Below, in pieces: positions 35,732-46,787 of a stretch of DNA of 64,000 nucleotides (positions are counted from its first letter, which is position 1; each line of letters starts with the position of its first letter). The translations under genes were made by a program, and so were the position numbers. This stretch comes from Eutypella sp. D-1 (taxonomy: Eukaryota; Ascomycota; Sordariomycetes; Xylariales; Diatrypaceae), in the NCBI GenBank assembly GCA_023313575.1, contig JAJTTP010000009.1:992001-1056000 (forward strand). Direction: 5' to 3'. The notes below the pieces were generated by a model, which was not told the origin of the DNA, did no database searches, and saw only the letters and a list, made by a program, of their open reading frames with translations.

Positions 35732-38068
35732 TTATTTTCCGCCATCCCCATTCTTTTTCGCATTTTCGTCCTCATCATTCTCTTGTTGCTCCTGGTCTCG
35801 AGGTGGGTCGGTTGAAGGAGGGCGGGCGCTCGATGGCCGTCCTAGATTGGTTGGGCCCGTGCTGGACAGCCGCAGGACAACTTTTCGAACCCCACCGGCC
35901 TCTATTACGTTCTCAGTGATACTACCACTACGTGCGTGACCGCGTGACCTTCGAGGGACGCCCAGATTTGACCCAGTACTGTCAGTAGGGGAACTCTCAT
36001 TAGTCGATCCATTTTTTGTCTGTTCCGTATCAACCTTGACCGTGATACCGCCACTGCTTCCGGCGTTAGAGTCCTTGGCCGTCTGACTCCCATACTCCCT
36101 ATGGTCTTGCTGCTGTTGGCTAGGGCCGAGTAGAGTGGTGCGCTCGTCGACGTGATCTTCTAGGCCTTCAACCAGCGTCTCCGTCGCTGCAGAGTTCGAT
36201 CGGCGCTGCTCCGGGGACTGTGATAAGCCTGGTTTGATCTTGACAGCCGAGACCCTAGTGCTCTTGGGATTCGATGCCGGATTAGAAGGACCCAGATGTT
36301 TCAGATGTTCTCTCATATCATCGAAGTTGGCCTTAACGGACACCTTCTGGCCCGCTGAGCCTCTGCGCATGAAGAAGGCAGTCGGCTTCGGGCTACCAGA
36401 CGTGATAAACGATTCGTTCTTATTTCCACCCGAAACTGTTCGCGTAATGTGGTCACCATCTTCCTCGGACAAGTCCACTAGTGTGCCGTCCCTAACAGCG
36501 GCGTCCTTAAGCAGGATATCTCTCCTCTGGATACGTGCTTTGGGCGCGGGATGCGCTCTCCTTATGGCCTTATGTACATCCACGTACACGTCCGACTCGT
36601 CGATAATTTCCCTGAGGTATGTTAGCGTGTACTTCTGGATTATTCTAGGCCGACTGGCCAGTGACAGGATGATGGGGCATATCCATCATTATATGCCAAG
36701 ACTTCGAACTACACATACTCTCCAATAAGTTCTTCGATGACATCTTCCAGGGTCACCACGCCAAGCGCGCCATGGTCGTCGCCGGGCGACTCTGATATTA
36801 AGACCACTTCGCGTAGACAGTTAGTACAGAAGGCCAATACGTGGCAAGAATTAGAAAGGGCCATGGGGTGAAGAGTAACGCAACGTACTGTGGGATTTCC
36901 CCTCCTGGAAGAAGTTGATGATGTCTAAGCAGCTCGTCTCGGGTCGCGTCTCGGGTAGTGTGGCGAGGGCGAAATCTCGGACTCGCTTTCCATCTTCAGG
37001 ATCATAGGTGATCAAGATCTTGACGAGCAGCATGCCGACGAAGTTTGTAGGGTTGCCGGCCTGGTAAATGGGGATGCGAGAATAGCCAGCATCGAGGATC
37101 TGATCGGTAGTCTTCTCATCGAGCACAGTATCTTCGGACATTACAAAGACGTCATCCATAGGAGTCATGACTTCTTCTACGGGCTTCCTCTTAAGATCGA
37201 GCACGGCGCTGATTATAGTAACTTCGTCTTGGTTGAGGCGCTCGTCGACGTCACCCAAAGACTTGTGTAGTGTGACGAGGGTCTTCAGCCCGCTCTTCTT
37301 GTAGATGGTGCCGTGGTCTTCACCAAGCAACCAGTCGAGAAGTTTTGCGATAGGCCAGGAGATCGGGGCGGTGAGATACATCATGAGAAGGACGGGCTTA
37401 GACATGTAACCGCCGATTTGAAGGCCGTAGCGAACGCAAACGGACTGGGGGAGAACTTCGCCAAATATGACTAAGGGCATAAGAAAGATGGGGGTTGTTC
37501 GTTAGCTGTGTGTGTAAATAAATATGCCTGAGTGTATAGCGAGAGATATATAGTGAGATATATGGTGAGACACATGACACATACCAATAAGCACAGTACT
37601 GCCGACGACAGCAGCTACGCCGCCGCCGAAGCAGCGGTCCAAGACAACAGGAAGGGTCTCATTGACGATGACGTTAGACAAGAGAAGAGTAACGAGAAGC
37701 CAATGCTTGCCCTTGGCCAGTAGATCGTGCACGCGCCGAGCATTTTTCCTTTGGGGCTCCTCAGCGTCAAGAGATACGACCTGAAGATAAACCTCGTCCT
37801 GGCCCATGAGGGCAATGGTTAGACCAGCAAAGGCTCCACCGATAAGAACGAGGAAGATGGAAACACCATAGAGTACCCATAGCGTGCCACCATGAGCTTC
37901 GGGTGCATGAACCTCGCCATGACCTCGTGGTTGGAGGGGTTGGAGGGTTTGGAGAGGAGCTGCAGAAGTTATTCCGATAAGCATGGCCATAACCCTAGAA
38001 AGGGCAATGACGGTAGTGCGAATATGGGAGACATTGAGCCCAGTATGACCGCCGCGGCTGGTTACCAT
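35732..38068 (-). CDS. CNNM/MAM3-family membrane protein with DUF21 and CBS pair
   Basis: Vacuolar or plasma-membrane protein of the CorB/CNNM family. The yeast member Mam3 affects Mn and Mg homeostasis. Exons complement(37585..38068), (36889..37470), (36719..36806) and (35732..36611) give 677 residues with matching phases. After an N-terminal hydrophobic segment, the DUF21 transmembrane domain starts near residue 65 with LWVLYGVSIFLVLIGGAFAG and ALMGQDEVYLQVVS, and includes the TLLLSNVIVNETLPVV and VIFGEVLPQSVCVRYGLQ motifs, the latter across intron 1. The CBS pair covers about 258-385 (VEEVMTPMDDVFVM, YSRIPIYQ, LGVVTLEDVIEELIGEEIIDE). The tail of about 290 residues is polar and disordered, ending in a Gln/Glu/Asp/Lys-rich stretch. 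Length and order match fungal Mam3. It could instead act as a metal sensor and not a carrier. It lies between the aromatic-pathway pair and the MFS carrier. Confidence 0.92.
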
Positions 38069-38243
38069 CCTTTAGCGAGGTAAATTGTTGTAGGTTTCCG
38101 TTCAGGGTTATTATGTGTAAGCCTAGATAAGTGCTTTATATATCTATCTATTAACTATGTGAAGATTATGTGAATAGAATATCGGGTGAGAGTGGGACCT
38201 CGGGATGGTGTAAATCGGTAATGACAGTGACAGTGGAGTGGGC

Positions 38244-38281
38244 GGATGGCGATGGCGATGGCGATGGCGATGGCGACGGCG
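38244..38281. repeat. (GATGGC)n hexanucleotide microsatellite
   Basis: Five to six direct copies, last copy GACGGC, about 180 bp upstream of the CNNM-like ATG. Confidence 0.85.
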
Positions 38282-39586
38282 TTGGTGATGACGCGATGAC
38301 GCGATGACACGATGACGGCCGAATGAAGGCAAATGGGATTCGCACCGAATTTCGATGTTGGTGTTGGTGTTGATGTCGATATCGATATGTCGATGCTAAA
38401 GTCGATCCAAGTTTAATGGAATCGCGATGACCGAGGGAGGGTTCGGGCTCGATCGTTCAAGTTCAAGTCCAAATCCAAGTCCAAAGTAACGATGAAAGGA
38501 CGGTGAATGGACGATGAATGGACAGAAATGCCTGTCAAGGGTCAAGGTGGTTGGGACGGCAAAGTTGGCGCTTTGGCTCTCAAGGTTGTGAGAAGGTGAG
38601 AAGGAATCCTGGGCAAAGCCAAGCCAAGGACGAGTGAAGAGGGAAGAAGGGAGAAGGGAGAAGGAAGAGAGAGTGTGGAGACGTGGAGACGCGATAGTTA
38701 CGACGGGATATAGGATATGTGAACTTTTTCCTCTTTTCGTCCTTTTGTCTTTCGTTAGTTACTCTCTCTCTCTCTCACTTCTCTCTTTTTTAATTTTTAA
38801 TTTTTGGCTTATAAAATTCAAACCGGCGTCGGCGTCGACGTCGGAATCGGCATCGTCCAATTCACGGGAAAAGGATATTGTTTAAAGGTAACTAACTATC
38901 CAAAAGTCTAGATCTTGGTAGATCTCTGGGTCTTCTAGGTATGTAAAACGGCTCTTTACCGGCCAAAAAGTCATGTAAGCCGCCGTCGTCATGGTTAGCG
39001 CAAGGTAGTACCTTAATTGGTTACCTAACTAGCTACTTAGGTATATTAGCTCGCCTGCATTGCCCCCTAGCCCCGCCAGTAAGCCTCCCCGTCAGTACAT
39101 AAGCCAGCCCGCTGCCCGTCCTGCCGTCCTGCCGTCCTGCCATCGTCGATCCACTTTTATCATATGGACTTAACATGTATGTACCTAAGTATGTACATAC
39201 AGGAAAGGAAATTTGGTTGGAGAGGGTCCAATTAGATTCTTCCATACCACCATCTGGTAGCCAGCCCTATACAGTTCCTAAGTACGTACTTTTAACCTTA
39301 GTATGTATGTAGGTAGGATTTACATCTGAATTTGCAGATACTTACTTTCAATGTTAGTAGGTAGCACCTGGCTTACCTGCCTGTTACAACGTTAGCAACA
39401 TTGAGGTTATTAAAGATCATACTTAGGTACATGTCGCTCCCATGCTTGCCCATGGAAACCACCTGGGCATGTTTCCATGTAGGCATCACTCGCATAATTA
39501 TGCCACCATGTAGTAGGTATCCATGGATCATCATCTGCTGCTGCATCGCATCGCATCGCATTATCCGAGTCACCGGTAGTCGTACT

Positions 39587-39637
39587 GGGAAGTGGTACTT
39601 GGAAGTGGTATTTGGAAGTGGTACTTGGAAGTGGTAC
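39587..39637. repeat. 15-bp tandem repeat
   Basis: Consecutive near-identical units of TTGGAAGTGGTACTT type; one unit has TATTT in place of TACTT. It lies in the 3' flank of the MFS gene, outside coding sequence. Confidence 0.85.
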
Positions 39638-39937
39638 TGAGAGGTAGTACTGTGCTATGACGTTTTCACAGCGCACCCCGGGCCCTAGTAAAACTGGTAC
39701 CCCACTATTCCAGCCCCAGACTGCCCAGGTGTGTAACCAAATATCTCATCAAGCTCATGTTGTCAGTCGTCTGTAACTATAACTTCTGCAACCTTTTGCA
39801 ACTGCGGTAAATACGTCATGCCTAAGTACATCATGAATCCATCCATGTATTTGCAATACAATATCTGCATCTAGGTAGGGGTGAAAAAGAGCAGCCTAGA
39901 CTAGATGTCATTTCGCTTCAGAAGTCCAAGTGTCCTC

Positions 39938-41897
39938 CTATAGGATATTTCTAAACCCATACCCTTCGTTTTCAATGCCCACCTTGGGTTCCTCCAGATT
40001 AATGTCGGCCATTCGAGAAGCATCCTCTCTAGCCTTGAACTTCTTATTTTCCCATGCCAGATACGTTCGTAAGGTAAGAGCCAGGAGAGCATTGAAAAAC
40101 ACTTCGGATCCTATAGTTAGTCTCTGTAGTCTGAAGGGCGCGAGGAATCCCGCCAGAGGATATACAGAATACATATTCAACTCACTGAAGCTGGCGCACA
40201 CTGCCATCCCCTTGACATAGTATGGCGCGTCCCGCGTAGGGAACATACGGGTCCCTAGTATAGGGCCACATTGGCCGATGAGGTTCAGTAGCGTGATGCC
40301 AGCGCCGCGCTTCGAGTCGCTGCCTTGGTTGTTCAACGTCCACGGAAGAATGTTCGAAATCGCCGGGAACACTCCGCCGGCGGCCAGGAACACCCCAAAG
40401 TACCGTACCCCTACCGTCTCCGAAACCGCCAGGAGGATGTAGCCGACCCCGCCCACGATGGATAGGAGCATGATCATGTAACCGCGCTGCCGGGTCCTGT
40501 CTGCGATATAAGTCGTGCCGATGCAGGCGAAGAACGATAGGAAATATGGTGGAGCGCTGAGCCCCTGCGCGTTGATAGCCGTGAAGCCCATGTTCTTCAG
40601 GATCGTCGGGAGAAACACCGGCAGACTACTAAAAGAAACTACAAAAACCATCGCCTGGTCAGTAAGTATATCCTTGAGATCCCCATCCAAAGCTACGTAT
40701 CAGACTCAGATACCCACCATTGCAGCTGAAGTACATGAAAGGGGGTATCCACGTCTTCACGTCCTTGAATGCCATCAAGACATCCTGTAAGTTCACGTGG
40801 CCGATGCGGGCAGTCCCGCTGCTTCCAGTCTGCTGTATCGCTCGAGCCCTTGCCACACCCTTCTCTTCCTCGGTAAGGAACCGCGCCGTGTCTGCAGAGT
40901 CAGGGATGTATCTAAACGCAATAAGTGCCAACAGGACAGACGGGAGACCCTCTACGATGAAGAGGAGCCTCCAGTTAGCGATGCTTGGGTGGCCAGACGT
41001 GATACCGTAAGCCAGTGCGCCGGCAAATGTGGACGCTAGGGGGGCCGCTGAGAGGAACAATCCACACCGAAGGCCTAGCTCATGCCTCTTATAAAAGAAC
41101 GTGAGGAGGTACGGCACTCCCGGTCCAAAACCTGCCTCGGCCACGGCCAGGAAGAACCTCGATGCCATGAGGCCGGCCCAATTGAAGGCCGTGGCCTGTA
41201 GCGTGGAGGCGAGTCCCCTACGCCCGTGAGCGACCCGACTGTATATATGCGACGACGCGGGCAGTCTTACCATGTGATGACACAAGTGGCTGCCCATATA
41301 TGACTGGCGGGTGATGTCAGTCTAAGGACGATAATATTTCAGATGTCATACATCTCCAGACTTACGGAGGGACGATTTTCCACATGAAGGCGAGGAACTC
41401 GAAGATAACTACCGCGAAATAAGCATGCAAGTCTCAGTATGCGAAATCCAAATATACGAACTATACGGTATATAAAAGATGGTCAAGAGCCACTATGCTT
41501 CGGATCAGCCGGATACCACACAATAGGAGAAACACTTATCGTATATGTGTCGTATATGTGCTGTTAACTAACCTGATACTGCCCGTCGTCAAACCCTACA
41601 TCCTCACTCATGCCCGCCGTCTCTGCGTTCCCGATATTCGAGCGGTCGAGGAAGGCGACGAGGTCTCGCCAGGTGTAAGTACTACTGATAGGTGGTTCTG
41701 ACTCATCATGGGGGTTACACACAAAGGGCTGTCACTAGAGGAACTAGCCTCAGATCGGTCTTTCTAACGACCCGTCTTTCGACGTCCGGATCGATGTGAA
41801 ATTCGGGTTCCGGTTGCCCGACAGTGTCGAGGGGGCTATGCATCTTCCCGGGCTCGGCATGGGTGTGGTCCGGAGACTTAGTATCAGCTATCTCCAT
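39938..41897 (-). CDS. MFS transporter, Dal5/anion:cation symporter (ACS) type
   Basis: Plasma-membrane proton symporter of the family that includes allantoate, nicotinate and pantothenate permeases. Eight exons (minus): 41723..41897, 41573..41664, 41462..41492, 41366..41408, 41271..41303, 40718..41217, 40186..40638 and 39938..40110. They give 499 residues with all phases consistent. Three consecutive exons are only 31, 43 and 33 nt. Splicing rebuilds family motifs: LYLVAFLDRSNIGNA (TM1), QYQWLLTIFYIPYIIFEF (TM2), PPHIWAATCVITWGLASTLQ (TM3), SRFFLAVAEAGFGPGVPYLL (TM4), then SSLPVFLPTILKNMGF and GAGITLLNLIGQCGPILGTR in the second half. The tail LRTYLAWENKKFKAREDA is typical. The N-terminal 40 residues are cytosolic. 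The substrate is unknown. Its nearness to the ring-cleavage pair makes an aromatic acid worth considering, but this is inference. Confidence 0.9.
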
Positions 41898-42498
41898 AAT
41901 TATCTCTGTCGACGAAGATCAACTTGATACAATTGATGCACACTTAATCATTCAAATTACAGGTGGGTGCTGATGAGAAGGGGAAGATCAAAAATTGTCA
42001 CCTCAGACCAGACGGGAAGATGTCTTCACCCCAAAGCTGAGCGCAGGTGAGCCGGAAAAAGCAATGATATTTATTCAGTCCCGGATTACTAGGAATAGAA
42101 TATTGTTTTCCCCCATGGGGCTGGACCCCAACTCATAAGCCGATGTGACGCACGTACCGTTGGCGTGATCGGCGTAGCTAGTCGGGGTAACGCAGAGATC
42201 AGCTTCGACCCCGCGAGATCCCAGTCGCCATTACACACAAACTAGCCACTATTATATAACGTACATCATCTCCGCCATGCTAGCGCGAGTTTCGATATTT
42301 GTCTTAGATATATGTATACTCTGCCGGTTCTGAGGGAGACGGAGGTGGGCTCTCTTTTTATAACCTTTATACCCAGTTAAGTATACCACGTAGCCAACTC
42401 AAAGCTATAGCAACCAATCACTTCTAAAGAAGAGATATGCTCTCGCTTCCTAAGTCCTTAACTCTCTCGTCTTCCACCTTATTATTTAGCCCAAACAA
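41898..42498. other. Divergent 600-bp intergenic region
   Basis: Lies between the MFS ATG and the candidate small gene at 42499. AT-rich with TTATATAAC at 42252 and TTTATAAC at 42357; no gene seen. Confidence 0.4.
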
Positions 42499-42854
42499 AT
42501 GGCCGCCGCCATGCATAATCCGCCCTCTTTACCAAAGTACTTGACAGAAACCAGCAACTAGCGTGAGACCCAACCTCTAAAGCTCCGCTTCCGTAACTTA
42601 GACCCGGCATCAGTGCCGGAGGGAAACGTGATCGCAACGATGATAACGTCAATAGCGGCGGAGAGGGCGGTGGCGGCGTAAGTAAAGCTCCCCATGATCT
42701 GGCACCAGACACTCCCTACTTAGGTACGTTTGCGCAACGCTACCGCGACAATATCACCGAGGATCAGCGCAAGGCCCTACTTGACCTCATCCTCACCCAC
42801 GGACACTATCCATGCGTTGATAGAGTGTGCTTAAGTCTGGTACCTATGAGGTGA
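42499..42854 (+). CDS. Candidate small gene, unknown function (two exons)
   Basis: Function not recognised. An ATG in good context (ACAAATGGCC) opens MAAAMHNPPSLPK. A 65-bp intron (42537-42601: GTACTT donor, CGTAAC branch, CTTAG acceptor, phase 2) leads in frame to 84 further codons. Total 96 residues. Exon 2 has a Gly-rich linker, then TFAQRYRDNITEDQRKALL and DLILTHGHYPCVDRV, which reads as a folded helical segment and not as random translation. The stop TGA at 42852 follows shortly after. Alternatives: a longer gene with further exons (possible donors at 42825-42845), or a truncated gene remnant. A GTAAGT/CTTAG pair inside exon 2 would instead shift the frame to a stop, and I rejected it. 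Strand and start are moderately supported; the 3' end is uncertain. Confidence 0.4.
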
Positions 42855-43131
42855 TGGATTTCTCGACATTGGTTAAATCTTGAGATCACACAGTAACGTC
42901 GTCCACCTACCCGTAGACGTTCGCTTTTTCGAGGGGAAAATGTAGGGATATCGACAGTTCTAGGGGCTTCGCTGGGATCAATGAACAGCATCCCGTTGTA
43001 TATACGCGTATTGTTGGTGAAAACAGAATTATATATGGTCAAGCCACCACGCAACCATGGTATCTTGGGGGGGACTGGCAGCCCACGAGGTTTCGCCTCA
43101 TCTGGTCCCAATAATCCTATCTAACCATACG

Positions 43132-44673
43132 CTACCGCGCTCCAGTGAATGTGTATTTGAGACAACCAACCTGCGTACTACCACCCACACCACCATTGTT
43201 ACCTGCGTTTTTCATCTATTGTCAGTGACTTTTTCACAACTCGTATACGTAACGGCAAGAAAAGGCTGCGTCGTTGCAGGAGCGGACTCACATTTCGTAT
43301 AATTCTCACGCATCATCAGGTATGCAGTAATCTGACTAGGCGAGCCGAGGGGAAACCGGAAGCTCTGCTCGTCGACCTTAGTGACGCACCCCTCCACCCA
43401 CGATACCGAATACGCGTAGGTGATTCCGTGGCCGTCCTTCTTGTTTAGCTCGATGCTGGGCGAGCCCTCAGAGAGGTTGTCCGATCCGTTGGGTCCCTTC
43501 AATCCGCTGAATTCTTTAGAGTACTTGTCTTGAGATCCCGATGAGACGTCGCCGTGTCCAGGAAAGTCATCCTCGTCGTGGCAGACGACGGATTGGACCT
43601 CGAGAGGTGTTATAGAGACTGTTGGCGTGGGGGTATCCTGCGTTGTGGTTGTAGTGGTAGGGGGTTCGGGAGTCGGGGTAGGAGGCTCGGAAGAAGTGGA
43701 AGGGGATTCGGAAGAAGTAGAAGGGGGTTCGGAAGAGGTAGAGGGGGGTTCAGAAGAAGTAGAAAGGGGCTCGGAAGACATAGTTGTAGAAGTAGAGCTT
43801 ATTATCGAACTTGTCGAACTGGAGCCGGTCACGGACCTCGAGCTAGTTTGTGAACTGAAACTTGATCCGGTTTCCGAAGTTGCGGAAGAAGAGCTTGCGC
43901 TTGCTGTGCTGGACGATGGATCCGGGGATCCGGTAGGCAGTGGACCGTCGTCGCCAAATTCCCAAGGGAAACCTGGGCTGATGGTGCCTACACTGCAGGC
44001 TGAGCTACTCGTTGTAGATGAGCTATCAGCACTCGTAGATGACGTCTCAGTGGTGGTGGTGGTGGTGGACGTTTCTGTAGTCTCGGTCGTCTCGGTCGTC
44101 TCGGTCGTCTCGGTGGCGGTGTCCGGGTCGTCAGTGGCCGTGGGAGAGTCGTCTCCACCACCACCACCACCGGTTGGAGGTATCGTAGGTGGAGGCACGG
44201 TGATGCCAGGTACGGGGTTGGCGATAACTTGGACTTCATGTTAGAATTTTTGGTAGAGGTAAGGCTAAAAGGGTACACATACTCCAACCTCTGCCCCCTG
44301 GGAAGATGATGAACGGTACTACGATGCCGTCTCTGGTGGTAGATGTGGTGATAGTGCTAGACAGCGTTTCGTAACCAGGAACACTCGTAGAATCGAACTA
44401 CATGACATTAGACAGAGAAAACTATATGTCAAACCCGTCGGGTCTTACAGTGGCTGTGATAGTTGATCCGTCAATAACCTCAGTTACGATAGTTTCGCCC
44501 GCAACGGAGCTTTCACTTGTGGACGTCGACTGGGTGGTAGTGGTGTTCTGCAATTGCCTGAGGAGAAGAGCTGGCCTCGGAACGGCGTCTTGTGCAGGGG
44601 CGAAACGAGAGCCCGTAGAAAACACAAGAGGTAATTGAGCCAAGCCAAGAAGAACGCGCAACTTCAAGGCCAT
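43132..44673 (-). CDS. Secreted Ser/Thr-rich mucin-like protein
   Basis: Function unknown; predicted to be secreted and heavily O-glycosylated. Exons complement(44449..44673), (44283..44397), (43292..44233) and (43132..43202) give 450 residues; introns are 51, 49 and 89 bp with matching phases. The frame extends upstream only through GTG; the ATG at 44673 starts a signal peptide (MALKLRVLLGLAQLPLVFS). Segments in order: Thr/Ser stalk; DGIVVPFIIFPGGRGWIQV and a Pro-rich GITVPPPTIPPTGG; Thr/Glu (TTE) repeats; CSVGTISPGFPWEFGDDGP; a long Ser/Thr tract with about five tandem copies of a SSEPPST-type heptad; then a cysteine-containing C-terminal region (VVCHDEDDFPGHGD, VEGCVTKVDEQSF, TKCNNGGVGGS, VGCLKYTF). 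The last looks like a small conserved disulfide domain. No GPI tail is seen. Confidence 0.75.
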
Positions 44674-45123
44674 ACTGGGGATATTAAAGGAAACCACTGA
44701 TAAGATGAACTATAATGGTGCTGGATGCAAGGAGATTCTTGAATAGGATCTAGGTGCAATTACCTAGAGAAATCTCGGGCGGTCGCTGCCTTAAATGAGA
44801 TGCTGTATTCCTGAATCTGGAAACGATGTGGTATATTTCTAACTCCGTCAAATCCATATATACTGTCGCCACGGCTATATCAAAACCCCTTTTCTGTTGC
44901 TCTTGGCCACCGACCCGGCATCTATAAATAGCTCATCATAGGCACACATACATCTGTCGATATCTCAGCCCTCGCCCCCGCCCCCCCTGCGTTTGCGACC
45001 GTCAGCACTAGAAGGAGTCGGGCTCGAATTTTACACTTCTCGATATATTACCCAGCACCCCTATAACGAGAACGAGGCTTCCATTGCGCAAAATGGCACC
45101 AGTGGCGCCTGCAGGAGCCGGGT
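44674..45123. other. 450-bp spacer between the mucin-like and ankyrin genes
   Basis: Promoter of the mucin-like gene and 3' flank of the ankyrin gene. CTATAAATAG at 44921-44930 is TATA-like. No gene seen. Confidence 0.4.
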
Positions 45124-45600
45124 CTATTTCGTCTCGCCTAAGGCTCTAAGAATATCGACGTCGGTACTGTGCAAATCCCGCACAGCCTCGATGATGGGCT
45201 TGTGAAAAAGCAGACTTTCGGATGGCTTAGCGCCGTGGTCCAGCATCAGCCGCACGAGTTCAGGGTCGTTCTTCATGACGGCCACCGCGAGCGCATCTCC
45301 TATGTGGCCGAAGGATCGACGGCAAACCGATGGGTCGGCGACAAGAAACTGCACGTAGATCTCGGGGCCGGCATCTATTGCATGAAGAAGAACCTGATCC
45401 GGAAGGTGCGAGGCGAAAGTCGAGGGCGAGTGTTGTAGCAGAAATTTCACGATGGCGGGGTGCTTGTTGTCGACTGCCCTGATGAATACCTCTTGAAGGA
45501 ACGTTGTATCGCCTTGGAGAGAGTCGGCATGAAGTTGCTCGACCTTGTCCAAATCGCCGTTAGCGCAAGCAGCGAGAAATAAGGGCTGATTATGAGCCAT
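45124..45600 (-). CDS. Small ankyrin-repeat protein
   Basis: Cytosolic protein-binding protein of 158 residues, single exon, ATG at 45600. Ankyrin-like helix pairs are visible: PLFLAACANGDLDKVEQL at 5-22, VFIRAVDNKHPAIVKFLLQH at about 38-57, VLLHAIDAGPEIYVQFLV at about 69-86, and ALAVAVMKNDPELVRLMLDHG at about 103-123, ending PIIEAVRDLHSTDVDILRAL. Spacing near 33 residues fits ankyrin repeats, but the TPLH motifs are eroded. The protein is short for fungal ankyrin proteins, so it may be a standalone adaptor or the remnant of a larger one. It is divergent from the secreted protein gene at 46092; 491 bp separate the starts. Confidence 0.75.
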   Translation of the reverse strand: MAHNQPLFLAACANGDLDKVEQLHADSLQGDTTFLQEVFIRAVDNKHPAIVKFLLQHSPSTFASHLPDQVLLHAIDAGPEIYVQFLVADPSVCRRSFGHIGDALAVAVMKNDPELVRLMLDHGAKPSESLLFHKPIIEAVRDLHSTDVDILRALGETK

Positions 45601-46091
45601 GATGAATTGCGTTGAGGATGGATCGGACGACGAAGGCTTCCCTGTCGAGAATTTCTAAGGACGTCAGATTCAACTCTAAGAGAAAGCGCCATGAATACTT
45701 ATAATGTGCAAAAGAAAGGAGAGCTGAATGGGGGCTGCTGCAGTGTAACGCTCGATCATGTCATTACTGAAACAGTGGCTTGGCAGACATTGCGGATGAC
45801 TGTATTCGCCAGCTCCTGGTGTCGACTTTGATAATTATAGACGCCAACCCCTGAATATACCTATACGCACCGACGGATAAGCGGACTTAAAGGAGTGACC
45901 CTCTCGCCAGATCAATATTCATACATCATGACCATGGTGGTGGAGCGTTCGTGGATGGAAATCATTTCCAGTATATCATATATCACCCCCTTTTCCGTCC
46001 TTCTTTGCGAGATCCGTCTCCTCATCTTTCACTTAGCAACGAGAATATCATCTATACTGAAATTCCGGGCTACAAGTTGACATCCGCAACG

Positions 46092-46787
46092 ATGCATTGC
46101 CTACGCATAGTGGACTTGCCACAGCTGTGGTCTCTTCTGCTCTTATTACTCTCGTTCCCTATCCTACCTTCAGCTTCACCCATACTCAACAGCCCTGTAG
46201 AGGACCATAGCCGGTACCGGTCCCTACAAGTACGCGCCACCATTGCCGACGTTCCTTCAGTAGACGACATCCGCGCCAAGATTGGCAGCCACGGGCGCGT
46301 TGGAACCGACGTTTCCTTATTCTATACTGGCCTCCAGGGCGGGACTGCTATACAAAAGATCACGGCGTGGTACTCCTGCAATGCACAGCCCATCCACCAG
46401 AAGGCCGGCGTTGCATGGGACGGCATCCTGCCAAAGGACTATCTCACCGACGTCGGCCAGCAGTTGATAACATCCATAAGCCTCGTCGACAAATTTCAGA
46501 AGCGCGTCTGTCAAGCTTTCGCCGCCCAATCGAAAGGGGTGGTCTATGTATTCTACCCGGATGGCAAAGGAGACCCTATCGATATCTGCAAGACGTCGGG
46601 TCAAGGCCTAAACCCGCCGAATGGGTTCTCGGCTTGGTGTGGACAAGAGTTTCCGGCCTTGATGAGAAACCCGGATATCGACGGTATATATCAAGTCGAC
46701 CCGAACACGGACAAGAAGACGGGAAATGTCATCTGGGTTAGGGGGGATGGTGAGCTCTTACCAATCCGGGATGAACAAATAAACTGA
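46092..46787 (+). CDS. Small secreted protein, unknown function
   Basis: I do not recognise a named family. Single exon. The open frame extends upstream from 45951, but the ATG at 46092 gives a clear signal peptide: MHCLRIVDLPQ, then a Leu-rich core (LWSLLLLLLSFPILPSAS). The product is 231 residues, about 200 mature. The mature part contains VDDIRAKIGS, DVSLFYTGLQGG, a WYSCNAQ segment, VDKFQKRVCQAFAAQSKG, VVYVFYPDGKGDP, WCGQEFPALMRNPDIDGIY and NVIWVRGDGELLP. Four cysteines follow the signal peptide (WYSC, RVC, DIC, WC), so two disulfides are possible. The alternating beta strands and the KFQKR...AQAF...G.VYVF pattern look like a real enzyme-like fold. Size and secretion would fit an effector or extracellular enzyme, but nothing here shows the activity. 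Confidence 0.7.
   Translation: MHCLRIVDLPQLWSLLLLLLSFPILPSASPILNSPVEDHSRYRSLQVRATIADVPSVDDIRAKIGSHGRVGTDVSLFYTGLQGGTAIQKITAWYSCNAQPIHQKAGVAWDGILPKDYLTDVGQQLITSISLVDKFQKRVCQAFAAQSKGVVYVFYPDGKGDPIDICKTSGQGLNPPNGFSAWCGQEFPALMRNPDIDGIYQVDPNTDKKTGNVIWVRGDGELLPIRDEQIN

Larger units (their letters stand above)
38069..39937. other. 1.9-kb intergenic region with simple repeats
   Basis: CNNM promoter on the left, MFS 3' flank on the right. It holds a (GATGGC)n run at 38244-38281, a degenerate (GATGACGC)n at 38285-38318, a CT-rich tract at 38763-38789, and a GCATC pentamer run at 39543-39560. It also holds about three and a half copies of a 15-bp unit (GGAAGTGGTACTT plus TT) at 39587-39637. No gene seen. 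Confidence 0.6.

Noticed and set aside
42680..42725. Alternative 46-bp intron (GTAAGT...CTTAG) in the small candidate gene
   Set aside because: Short for this window, and splicing leads to a Ser/Thr-rich frame that soon stops, while reading through gives the structured segment.
43627..44244. 205-residue Glu/Val/Ser-rich plus-strand frame
   Set aside because: Antisense of the Ser/Thr repeat region of the mucin-like gene.
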